From assembly GCA_958428675.1 (NCBI GenBank), contig CAUAGV010000024.1, positions 1-15,150 of the forward strand: DNA of 15,150 nucleotides. The letters run 5' to 3'. Below the pieces are notes generated by a model that saw nothing but the letters and a program-made list of their open reading frames with translations, ran no database searches and was not told the DNA's origin. This stretch comes from an uncultured Collinsella sp. GTDB taxonomy: Bacteria > Actinomycetota > Coriobacteriia > Coriobacteriales > Coriobacteriaceae. Of this stretch, positions 1 through 6,033 are shown one piece after another (the stretch's first letter is position 1; each line of letters opens with the position of its first letter). A program made the translations under genes and the position numbers.

Positions 1-1395
1 GTCCTTGCCGGCGCGCTTGCCGGGCAGGCGGGGTCTGTCGTGGCGGACGGCACCGCGCTTGGCACACACCCCACGGCGGATGAACTTCGTACGTACCGCA
101 AAACCGTGGCACTCGTGCAGCAACGCCCCGAGCAGCAGTTTTTTGCCGCCACGGTCTTTGACGAGGTGGCGTTTGGCCCCCGCAATCTTGGACTGGACGA
201 AGCCGAGGTCAAGCGACGCGTTAGCACATCGCTCGCCAGCGTCGGGTTTGATCTCGCCGCTATCGGCGACACAAGCCCCTTTGCCCATTCTGGCGGAGAG
301 CAGCGCCGCATCGCCGTTGCCGATATGCTTGCACTCGAGACACCGTATTTGCTGCTCGACGAGCCCAGCGCTGGACTCGATCCCCGCGCCCACCGGCTGC
401 TGCTCGAGCGCTTGGCTCAACTCGCACGCCACGGCCGCGGCATTGTAATCGCCACGCACGATTCGCGTGTGCTGAGTATCTGCGACAAGGCCTTTCGACT
501 GCAGGACGGCTTGCTGCTGCCGCAAAGTTCCGAGGGCATCCAGGTGGCATCCGTTGGCGTAACGGCCACACGTCCCGTGGAAACCGGACATACCCCGTTG
601 GCATCCAAGGCGGTCTCGTTTGGCATCTTTCGTCCGGGGTCAAGCCTCGTTCACCTGCTGCACCCCGCCACCAAGCTTGTATTCTGCATGCTCTTTATGA
701 TTGCCGGCTTTATCGCCCAGCAGCCCGGCGTCCTTGCCGCCGTCGCGCTCACCGCATTCGCCTCGCTCGCCGCAAGCGGCAGCTCGATGCGCCAGGCACT
801 TCGTGCCCTCAGGCCATTTCGTTGGCTTATGGGGTTTGTCCTGGTCTTCAACGCACTCTTTACGGCATCGGGGACTCTGCTGCTGCAGGCGGGACCCGTG
901 CAGATCACCTCGGGAGGTCTGCTCTTTGGCGCGCTCTGCGTGCTGCGTTTTGCCCTCATTATGCTGGGGACATCGACACTCATGGCGACCACCTCCCCCA
1001 CCGCACTCGCCGATGGCACCGCGGCGCTTCTGAGGCCCCTCGCCCGTTTTGGCCTGCGCACCGACGATGCCACCGTCGCCATACAGCTCACGCTTCGTTT
1101 TGTCCCCGTGCTTATCGAAGAGTTCAATCGTATCAAGGCCGCTCAGGAAGCGCGCTTGGCGCGCTTTGACAGTCCCTCACCCCTGCAGCGTGCACGCGCC
1201 CTCGTCCCTGTCATAACACCTTTATTTAGTAGTGCGCTGCGCCGCTCCGACACGCTCGCGCTCGCTATGGTCAACCGCGAATATGGAACGCGCCCACCTG
1301 TCAGCAGAACCTGTCTGCGCGACTATCGCTTTAATCGGGCAGACCTTGCTGTTCTGACGCTCGGATGCTGCATCGTTGCGATTGCGCTGCTCTAG
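1..1395 (+). CDS. ECF transporter ATPase-EcfT fusion protein (5' partial)
   Basis: The reading frame is open from the first base, so the gene begins outside the window and the Walker A loop is missing. A GTG at 40 is in frame but lies inside the ATPase fold and is not the real start. Counting from base 1, the ATPase part shows the Q-loop (VQQRPEQQFF, about 39-48), signature HSGGEQRR (96-103), Walker B YLLLDEP (116-122) and switch His153 (ATHD). The Q-loop followed by DEVAFGPRNLGL is typical of EcfA proteins. From about residue 200 to 464 comes a hydrophobic EcfT-like domain with several membrane segments and two coupling-helix motifs, AQEARLARF and AMVNREYG, which stand where the family usually has Ala-Arg-Gly/Ser. 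The protein should power uptake of a vitamin or metal by a substrate-binding S component that is not in the window. Placing ATPase and T component in one chain is unusual. A few bases separate its TAG from a weak hairpin (1408-1433). Confidence 0.9.
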   Translation, partial: VLAGALAGQAGSVVADGTALGTHPTADELRTYRKTVALVQQRPEQQFFAATVFDEVAFGPRNLGLDEAEVKRRVSTSLASVGFDLAAIGDTSPFAHSGGEQRRIAVADMLALETPYLLLDEPSAGLDPRAHRLLLERLAQLARHGRGIVIATHDSRVLSICDKAFRLQDGLLLPQSSEGIQVASVGVTATRPVETGHTPLASKAVSFGIFRPGSSLVHLLHPATKLVFCMLFMIAGFIAQQPGVLAAVALTAFASLAASGSSMRQALRALRPFRWLMGFVLVFNALFTASGTLLLQAGPVQITSGGLLFGALCVLRFALIMLGTSTLMATTSPTALADGTAALLRPLARFGLRTDDATVAIQLTLRFVPVLIEEFNRIKAAQEARLARFDSPSPLQRARALVPVITPLFSSALRRSDTLALAMVNREYGTRPPVSRTCLRDYRFNRADLAVLTLGCCIVAIALL

Positions 1396-1407
1396 GGCTC
1401 GGCATGC

Positions 1408-1433
1408 CATGCCACTCGCCGGAATGCGGCATG
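1408..1433 (+). terminator. Weak hairpin after the ECF gene
   Basis: CATGCC (1408-1413) can pair with GGCATG (1428-1433), 13 bases after the stop codon. No T-run follows, so termination here is only a possibility. Confidence 0.2.
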
Positions 1434-1437
1434 TGAC

Positions 1438-1467
1438 TTGCATGTCGTTTGCGATAATGCCTATATC
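1438..1467 (+). promoter_or_regulatory. Possible promoter of the amide hydrolase gene
   Basis: TTGCAT (1438-1443) and TATATC (1462-1467) are 18 bases apart and stand 22 bases before the start codon. Both boxes match the sigma-70 consensus only partly. Confidence 0.3.
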
Positions 1468-1488
1468 AATGCTTCGAGAGGAGCCGTC

Positions 1489-2574
1489 ATGAAGCCACGT
1501 AACATTGCTATCGCCTGCGGTGTCGCGGGAGTCGCCGTCGGCCTTGCCGCTGCCACCGGTATCGTTTATCACAAGCAAATCAAGTCCGCCGCGTCGCTCA
1601 AACGCTTGACCGGCTACGCGGATGGCTATGACCTGTACGCAATCGACATTGCCTACGACTACGATTTTGATCGCATCATCGCCGCTGGCGTGCGCGACGA
1701 CCAGGCCTACATCGATGCCGTGGTGGCACAGGTGCTGCCCGGTGTGCCGGCATGTGTCCAGGCGCCCCAGTTTGCCTGCAGCGCTTTTGTCGCCGTAGAT
1801 GCCGAAGGCCGTGTGCGTACCGGTCGCAATTACGACTTTAAGGACGACACCTCGGCGCTGCTGGTGCGCGATCACCCACGCGGCGGCTATGCCTCCATCG
1901 GGTTTGCCGCCCTTAACAACCTGGGCGATAACACTCCGCTTGACTCCGTCGCCGGACGCGCCGCCGCACTCATGGGCCCGTTTGCCCAGCTAGACGGTGT
2001 TAACGAATGCGGTGTGTCCATTGCCGTACTCACCCTGGATTCCAAGCCCTGTGACCAGGACACGCAGCGCCCCGTCATCAATACCTCGCTCGCCATCCGT
2101 CTGGTGCTCGACCGTGCCGCCACCACGCAAGAAGCTGTCGACCTGCTTTCCGCCTACGACATGCACGCCATGGCAGGACGCGATTACCACTTCTTTATAA
2201 ACGACGCCGCCGGTGACGCGCGCGTAGTAGAGTGGGATCCGCGCGATCCGGACCGCGCTTTCAAAGCGACTCCTGTAACCCAGGTTACGAACTTCTACGC
2301 CTGCTATGGCGACGAAGTGCTGCCCAACCAAAAGAATGGCGAGCTAGGCCATGGTAAAGAGCGCGCCGCCGCAATCGCCGATGTCCTCGACGCCCATACC
2401 GGCGCCCAAGACGAGATAGTCGCTTGGAAGGCCCTACGCGCTGCAGCGCAAGAGCCCAATCCGGAAGACATCACCAGCAACACGCAGTGGTCGGTCGTCT
2501 TTGACAACACCGAGCCTGCTGCCGCCATCACGCTGCGCCGCCACTGGGGCGACATCGACGCATTCGCACTGTAA
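1489..2574 (+). CDS. Membrane-anchored linear amide C-N hydrolase, choloylglycine hydrolase/C45 type
   Basis: The 361-residue product is assigned to the Ntn-hydrolase superfamily, which cleaves non-peptide amide bonds (bile salt hydrolases, penicillin V acylases, ceramidase-like enzymes). The diagnostic block is FACSAF, with Cys97 as candidate nucleophile, followed at the usual distance by GRNYDF (Arg113, Asp116). A C-terminal QWSVVFDN segment also fits the family. ATG 1489 is chosen because GAGAGGAG lies 7-14 bases upstream; an in-frame TTG at 1438 has no ribosome site. Residues 7-26 form one hydrophobic segment after a short basic N-terminus, so the enzyme is probably anchored in or exported across the membrane. 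The candidate Cys is about 96 residues in, whereas classical bile salt hydrolases have it at position 2, so a propeptide would have to be removed to free the N-terminal Cys. The substrate cannot be told; bile salt hydrolysis should not be assumed. Confidence 0.82.
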   Translation: MKPRNIAIACGVAGVAVGLAAATGIVYHKQIKSAASLKRLTGYADGYDLYAIDIAYDYDFDRIIAAGVRDDQAYIDAVVAQVLPGVPACVQAPQFACSAFVAVDAEGRVRTGRNYDFKDDTSALLVRDHPRGGYASIGFAALNNLGDNTPLDSVAGRAAALMGPFAQLDGVNECGVSIAVLTLDSKPCDQDTQRPVINTSLAIRLVLDRAATTQEAVDLLSAYDMHAMAGRDYHFFINDAAGDARVVEWDPRDPDRAFKATPVTQVTNFYACYGDEVLPNQKNGELGHGKERAAAIADVLDAHTGAQDEIVAWKALRAAAQEPNPEDITSNTQWSVVFDNTEPAAAITLRRHWGDIDAFAL

Positions 2575-2577
2575 GGA

Positions 2578-2625
2578 GCCAGGCCCGTCGACCTTACGCT
2601 CGCCTGGCGTTGTTTACATTTCTAT
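2578..2625 (+). terminator. Likely terminator of the amide hydrolase gene
   Basis: GCCAGGC (2578-2584) pairs with GCCTGGC (2602-2608), four bases after the stop codon. A T-rich stretch (GTTGTTTACATTTCT) follows. Confidence 0.5.
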
Positions 2626-2643
2626 ACGCTTGAGCTAACACGT

Positions 2644-2676
2644 TTTACCCCCGTATCAACAGTGTGCGGGGGTAAA
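2644..2676 (+). promoter_or_regulatory. 10-bp palindrome beside the pfk promoter
   Basis: TTTACCCCCG (2644-2653) and CGGGGGTAAA (2667-2676) are perfect inverted repeats with a 13-base gap. No T-run follows, so a terminator is unlikely. The palindrome ends 13 bases before the -10 box and covers the -35 region, a position that suits an operator for a carbon-flow regulator. The regulator is unknown. Confidence 0.5.
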
Positions 2677-2686
2677 CTTATGCGCA

Positions 2687-2708
2687 TGTTATAACTTGCC
2701 CGGAAGGA
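2687..2708 (+). promoter_or_regulatory. Extended -10 promoter and ribosome site of pfk
   Basis: TGTTATAAC (2687-2695) matches an extended -10 element (TGnTATAAT) at eight of nine positions. No good -35 box is present. Transcription would start near 2702, leaving a leader of only about 13 bases containing the GGAAGG ribosome site before ATG 2715. Confidence 0.5.
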
Positions 2709-2714
2709 TTCATC

Positions 2715-3965
2715 ATGCTCAGGATCGGTCTTCTTACCAGTGGCGGCGACTGCCAGGCGCTCAACGCCACCATGCGCGGCATTGTCAAAACGCTTATGAC
2801 CAATAGCAAAGAGCCTATCGAGATCTACGGTTTTGAGGACGGCTACCAGGGCCTTATCTACAGCAGGTTCCGCGTCATGTCGCCCGCCGATTTTAGCGGC
2901 ATCCTCACCCGCGGCGGCACCATCCTGGGCACGAGCCGTACGCCGTTCAAGCGCCTGGATGTTCCCGAGGCCGATGGCGTCGAGAAGGTGCCCGCTATGG
3001 TCCACACCTATCATAAGCTGCAGCTCGACTGCCTGTTTATGCTGGGCGGCAACGGCTCCACCAAGACCGCGAACCGCCTGCGCGAAGAGGGCCTCAACGT
3101 TATCGCCCTGCCCAAGACCATCGATAACGACACCTGGGGCACCGAGCTGACGTTTGGCTTTACGAGCGCCATCGACGTCGCTACCAAGTGCATCGACGAC
3201 ATCCACACCACCGCCTCGAGTCACGGCCGCGCGTTCGTTATCGAGATCATGGGCCACAAGGTTGGCTGGATCCCGCTGTACGCCGGCGTCGCGGGCGGCG
3301 CGGATGTCATCTTGATTCCCGAGATCCCTTACGACATGGATAACGTCATCAAGACCATCGAGCATCGCATGGAAACCGGCAGCCGCTTTACGATCGTAGC
3401 CGTCGCCGAGGGCGCCATCTCCAAGGATGACGCGGCACTGTCCAAGAAGGAGTACAAGAAGAAGCTCGCCGAACGCACGAGCCCGTCAATCGTGTACGAC
3501 ATCGCCAAGGAGATCGAGGCCAAGACCGGCCGCGAGACCCGCGTCGCCATCCCCGGTCACACGCAGCGCGGCGGTCAGCCCGATGCCCAGGACCGCATCT
3601 TTGCGACCCAGTGCGGCGTCGAGGCAGCGCTCGGCTGCCTACGCGGCGAGTTTGGCTACATGATTGCCCTGCGTGACGGCAAGATGTGCCACATGCCACT
3701 CGAGGAGGTCGCCGGCAAGCTCAAATATGTCGACCCCCAGAGCGATCTGGTGCGCGAGGCCAAGGCGTTGGGCATCAGCTTCGGCGACGAATACCCTCGG
3801 CCGAAATCCATCCCATCGGGCCCTCCGACCCCGCCCGACGTATTTCGATTTGGCTCCTCCCTTGACTCCGTCAAAGGTCGCCAATCGAAATCGTCGGGCG
3901 GGGTCGGAGGGCCCTTCGTTTACATACTCGCCGAGACTATTCGTCTTCTTGCTGCGGGTGCCTGA
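2715..3965 (+). CDS. pfkA: 6-phosphofructokinase with an element-derived C-terminal tail
   Basis: The 416-residue product phosphorylates fructose 6-phosphate to the 1,6-bisphosphate in glycolysis. Visible family motifs are TSGGDCQALNA (8-18), GGNGS (111-115), PKTIDND (133-139, catalytic Asp137), MGHKVGW (169-175) and GHTQRGG. Phosphate-donor signals are mixed: Gly114 corresponds to the ATP-type glycine, while Lys134 replaces the glycine of E. coli-type enzymes and is typical of pyrophosphate-dependent and actinobacterial group III enzymes. Asn113 stands where ATP enzymes have the magnesium-binding Asp (GGDGS), which is unusual. The donor is therefore undecided. The recognisable enzyme ends near residue 360. 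Residues 368-400 are encoded by a 97-bp foldback element, and the remainder (to 416) by sequence after it. ATG 2715 is fixed by GGAAGG 8 bases upstream. Confidence 0.9.
   Translation: MLRIGLLTSGGDCQALNATMRGIVKTLMTNSKEPIEIYGFEDGYQGLIYSRFRVMSPADFSGILTRGGTILGTSRTPFKRLDVPEADGVEKVPAMVHTYHKLQLDCLFMLGGNGSTKTANRLREEGLNVIALPKTIDNDTWGTELTFGFTSAIDVATKCIDDIHTTASSHGRAFVIEIMGHKVGWIPLYAGVAGGADVILIPEIPYDMDNVIKTIEHRMETGSRFTIVAVAEGAISKDDAALSKKEYKKKLAERTSPSIVYDIAKEIEAKTGRETRVAIPGHTQRGGQPDAQDRIFATQCGVEAALGCLRGEFGYMIALRDGKMCHMPLEEVAGKLKYVDPQSDLVREAKALGISFGDEYPRPKSIPSGPPTPPDVFRFGSSLDSVKGRQSKSSGGVGGPFVYILAETIRLLAAGA
3818..3914. repeat. 97-bp foldback element inside the 3' end of pfk
   Basis: Two arms of about 36 bases (3818-3854 and 3880-3914) are inverted repeats. 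Their outer 23 bases, beginning GGGCCCTCCGACCCCGCC, match perfectly, and the rest differ by two single-base indels. The loop contains a smaller TTGAC/GTCAA hairpin. It lies wholly within the open pfk frame and encodes residues 368-400, giving a low-complexity SGPPTPPD and SSGGVGGP tail. It looks like a miniature palindromic repeat that inserted near the original stop codon. No clear target duplication is visible. Confidence 0.85.
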
Positions 3966-3973
3966 TCTGAAAT

Positions 3974-4044
3974 TAAGTTGCGATGAGATAGTTCCCGCTT
4001 AGCCCGCAAATGGCTGAATCCAGAAACTATTCCACCGCAACTTA
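3974..4044. repeat. Palindromic repeat, family A, copy 1
   Basis: TAAGTTGCGATGAGATAGTT (3974-3993) is matched by an inverted arm at 4025-4044 at 17 of 20 positions. The interior adds a TTAGCC/GGCTGA pairing. It begins nine bases after the pfk stop and could also act as its transcript end, although no T-run is present. A second copy lies at 5193-5263. Confidence 0.85.
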
Positions 4045-4108
4045 CTGAGTGGGGGCTCTTGGCTGCTACTTGCACTGACATTTGTCCTAAAATGGCTGGT
4101 CGTTAGGG

Positions 4109-4180
4109 GTTGCTACCGGTAGTTGCGGTAGGGTTGGGGCAGATTCTAACTAGAAATGGTGGTCGCTACCGGTTGTTCTC
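4109..4180 (+). promoter_or_regulatory. Candidate operator region of the XRE gene
   Basis: The stretch GGTTGCTACCGGTAGTTG (4109-4126) recurs in altered form as GGTCGCTACCGGTTGTTC (4161-4178), a direct repeat 52 bases apart. Each contains CTACCGGT, and the first also forms a 10-bp palindrome, CTACCGGTAG. Upstream of a DNA-binding protein gene, these suit self-regulation. No convincing -35/-10 pair was found. Confidence 0.35.
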
Positions 4181-4227
4181 GGCATACTCGGCTCATTCGA
4201 TTCGACCATCAAACGAAAGGAACCACC

Positions 4228-5148
4228 ATGGATCTTGCGATGGCACAGCGCCTCGTCGATCGCCGTAAAGCTGCCGGGCTTTCTCAGGAGGCGCTTGCCG
4301 CCCAGCTGGGCGTAAGTCGTCAGGCTGTCAGTAAATGGGAGCGCAGCGAATCCTCGCCCGATACCGATAACCTTATTGCGCTCGCCGCGCTGTATGGCGT
4401 GTCGCTGGATGAGCTGTTGTATGGGGAGGCGGCCAGCGATGCCGACGACCTGGAGGACGGTAGCGCCGACACCGAGACGGCGGATGTGGCTGACGAGGCT
4501 GAGGATTCTGCCGAGCACGCTGATTGCGGCGACAAACCACTTGTCGATATTTCCCTCGCACGCGGTATCCACGTCATTGATCCCAATAAAGGCGAGGAAG
4601 TCCATGTTGGTTGGAGCGGCATCCATGTGACCAACGAGCGCAAGGGCGAAGAGGTGCATGTGGGGCCGGACGGCGTGCATATCGATACGCTTGAGGACGA
4701 TGGACATAGCGTGCGTACCAATGACGACGGCACCGTCACCATCGACGGCGAGACGTTTTCCAGCTGGAAGGAAGCACACGACAAGCTCGACCACCATGGC
4801 AAGCATTTCCACACCAAGGTCGGACGTGCATGGAACAAATTCCCCTTCCCCGCACTTGTCACTCTCGCCTATCTGGCGCTCGGCATTGTCTACGGCACAT
4901 GGGGCATGGGGCTTTTCCTCGTCTTTTTGATTCCTGTTTACTACGCGATTGGTGACTTTATCGATCGGCGCCACCTGTCTAAGCTGATCGAGGTCATCTA
5001 CCCGGCAGCCGCCATCGCTTGGTTCCTCTACATGTGGCTCTGTTTGGGACAGCCCCATCCTGCATGGATCATCCTCATCACGATTCCCATCGTAAAGGCG
5101 CTCATGCGCTGGTGTCGCAAACAATGGAAGCACCGCAAACAGGCCTAA
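4228..5148 (+). CDS. XRE-family membrane-bound transcriptional regulator
   Basis: The 306-residue product begins with a Cro/CI-type helix-turn-helix (about 4-60, with GLSQEALAAQLGVSRQAVSK as the core), which binds DNA. An acidic linker follows (65-102, rich in Asp, Glu and Ala). Next come three 18-residue units starting at 113, 131 and 149: GIHVIDPNKGEEVHVGWS, GIHVTNERKGEEVHVGPD and a diverged GVHIDTLEDDGHSVRTND. The C-terminal third has hydrophobic segments at about 206-242 (long enough for two passes), 253-273 and 278-293. The regulator is thus predicted to sit in the membrane with its DNA-binding head in the cytoplasm. ATG 4228 is chosen because AAAGGAA ends 5 bases before it; the 24 upstream in-frame codons have no good site. 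The linker repeats may form a beta-type ligand or protein contact surface, but this is inference. Targets are unknown. Confidence 0.85.
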   Translation: MDLAMAQRLVDRRKAAGLSQEALAAQLGVSRQAVSKWERSESSPDTDNLIALAALYGVSLDELLYGEAASDADDLEDGSADTETADVADEAEDSAEHADCGDKPLVDISLARGIHVIDPNKGEEVHVGWSGIHVTNERKGEEVHVGPDGVHIDTLEDDGHSVRTNDDGTVTIDGETFSSWKEAHDKLDHHGKHFHTKVGRAWNKFPFPALVTLAYLALGIVYGTWGMGLFLVFLIPVYYAIGDFIDRRHLSKLIEVIYPAAAIAWFLYMWLCLGQPHPAWIILITIPIVKALMRWCRKQWKHRKQA

Positions 5149-5192
5149 CACGCTCCGATCCACCAGCACCCAACCACCCCCCGCCCTTCTCC

Positions 5193-5263
5193 TAAGTTGC
5201 GGTGAAATAGGGACTGTTTTGAGGCTCCAAAGCGCCAGACAGTCCGTATATCACCGCAACTTA
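5193..5263. repeat. Palindromic repeat, family A, copy 2
   Basis: The arms 5193-5217 and 5239-5263 are inverted repeats matching at 23 of 25 positions and begin TAAGTTGCGGTGAAATAG. The outer ends match those of the copy at 3974-4044, so both belong to one family. The two copies flank the XRE gene. Confidence 0.88.
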
Positions 5264-5320
5264 CAAACAACTGGGTCAGTTCCGGCACGGAGATTAGCAT
5301 TGAGCTGACCGCGCGCCAAG

Positions 5321-5468
5321 AAAAGGGCCTATTTACTACGTTTAACTCGAGAGGGCCGACCATACCCGCCTTTTCCGAAAATTGGCAAGCCCTCTACCTG
5401 CGGTTTTAATTTCATAATCTTTGTCATGGTCGAGGGTGTGGTAGCAAACGTAGTAGATAGGCCCATTT
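5321..5468. repeat. Inverted-repeat element, family B (about 145 bp)
   Basis: GGGCCTATTTACTACGTTT (5325-5343) and AAACGTAGTAGATAGGCCC (5446-5464) are inverted repeats with one mismatch in 19. A second internal pair, GACCAT (5358-5363) and ATGGTC (5426-5431), lies in register. The element resembles a MITE and has no coding capacity I would trust: the antisense frame across it lacks a ribosome site and recognisable features. Confidence 0.75.
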
Positions 5469-5593
5469 TGTGGCATACGACCCATTCAAGCCCAATCTCG
5501 AAGGCTAAAGAGAGCCTCTCATCCACGCCTGTGAGCGAAAACCAAATAGAATGAAAGGCAAATGGAAAAGCCCGTTTAACGAGCGGAGGACAT

Positions 5594-5914
5594 ATGCGCG
5601 ACGTAGCCGAAAGCGACTGGAAGCTGTTTAAGAAAATGCTTCCTCAATGGCAAGAACGTTATATGGAAAAGCTCATCGGCCAGTACGTTGAGATGCTGTA
5701 CGGCGACAGTGAAGCGTCCAGTAGATTTTGGGCACTAGAAGAGCGCCTCAATAGAGACAAGCTGTCCTCAGGCGTAATTGCAAACGACATTCGCCGCAGC
5801 ACAATGCACCGCGAGATAGCCAATTTGCTTATCGACAGCGTGATCACCCTTGACGACCTTGACGGTTTTACCGAGGACATTAAGAGCTATGCGCAACACT
5901 GGATTGGCCAGTAA
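5594..5914 (+). CDS. Small conserved helical protein, unknown function
   Basis: The 106-residue product starts at ATG 5594, with GCGGAGG 5-11 bases upstream. It opens with MRDVAESDWKLFKKMLPQWQ and is predicted to be almost entirely alpha-helical, with many charged residues and no membrane segment or signal peptide. It resembles a family of roughly 105-115-residue proteins common in Firmicutes and Coriobacteria, some of which carry the database name 'multidrug transporter'. That name cannot be right for a soluble chain of this size. Its lower GC content than neighbouring genes and its position behind a repeat element hint at separate acquisition. No role can be given. Confidence 0.75.
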   Translation: MRDVAESDWKLFKKMLPQWQERYMEKLIGQYVEMLYGDSEASSRFWALEERLNRDKLSSGVIANDIRRSTMHREIANLLIDSVITLDDLDGFTEDIKSYAQHWIGQ

Positions 5915-5947
5915 GAGCACTGAACGACAGACATCCCCAGCAAAACG

Positions 5948-5989
5948 GGGCAAACGCCGGGCCACCTAATGGTTGCCCGGCGTTTGCCC
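5948..5989. terminator. Very strong hairpin between convergent genes
   Basis: GGGCAAACGCCGGGC (5948-5962) pairs perfectly with GCCCGGCGTTTGCCC (5975-5989), and the loop adds ACC/GGT. It lies between the small gene (ending 5914) and the permease gene (ending 6031 on the opposite strand). On the minus strand it is followed by CGTTTTGC; on the plus strand no T-run follows. It probably serves as a shared end point for both genes. Confidence 0.65.
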
Positions 5990-5991
5990 AG

Positions 5992-6033
5992 ATAAAACCT
6001 GCCAAAATAAACCTGTCCCTTTTTGGCAGGTTA
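5992..6033 (-). terminator. Repeat family C, copy 1: terminator of the permease gene
   Basis: Arms AACCTGCCAAAA (5996-6007) and TTTTGGCAGGTT (6021-6032) pair perfectly. On the minus strand the hairpin is followed by TTTTAT, as in an intrinsic terminator. The permease stop codon (6031-6033) lies in the first arm. Related copies occur at 9558-9593 and 11965-12007. Confidence 0.75.

Larger units (their letters stand above)
5149..5593. other. 445-bp gene-free stretch
   Basis: This gap holds the second family A palindrome and the family B element. The remaining 125 bases before the small gene show no convincing promoter and no RNA gene. Confidence 0.6.

Noticed and set aside
1438..1488. Earlier TTG start for the amide hydrolase
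   Set aside because: No ribosome site precedes it, and the region looks like the promoter; ATG 1489 has GAGAGGAG.
2622..3365. Long antisense open frame (247 codons) opposite pfk
   Set aside because: It is the mirror of GC-rich codons of a well-supported gene, has no ribosome site and shows no recognisable protein features.
4120..4133. Third copy of the family A palindrome near TAGTTGCGGTAGGG
   Set aside because: Only about eight bases (GTTGCGGT) match and no inverted arm is present.
4150..5169. Antisense open frame of 339 codons opposite the XRE gene
   Set aside because: The opposite strand has clear helix-turn-helix and membrane features and a ribosome site; this frame has none and ends in the palindromes.
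5329..5526. Small antisense gene across the family B element
   Set aside because: It runs through the inverted repeat, has no ribosome site, and its peptide has no recognisable features.
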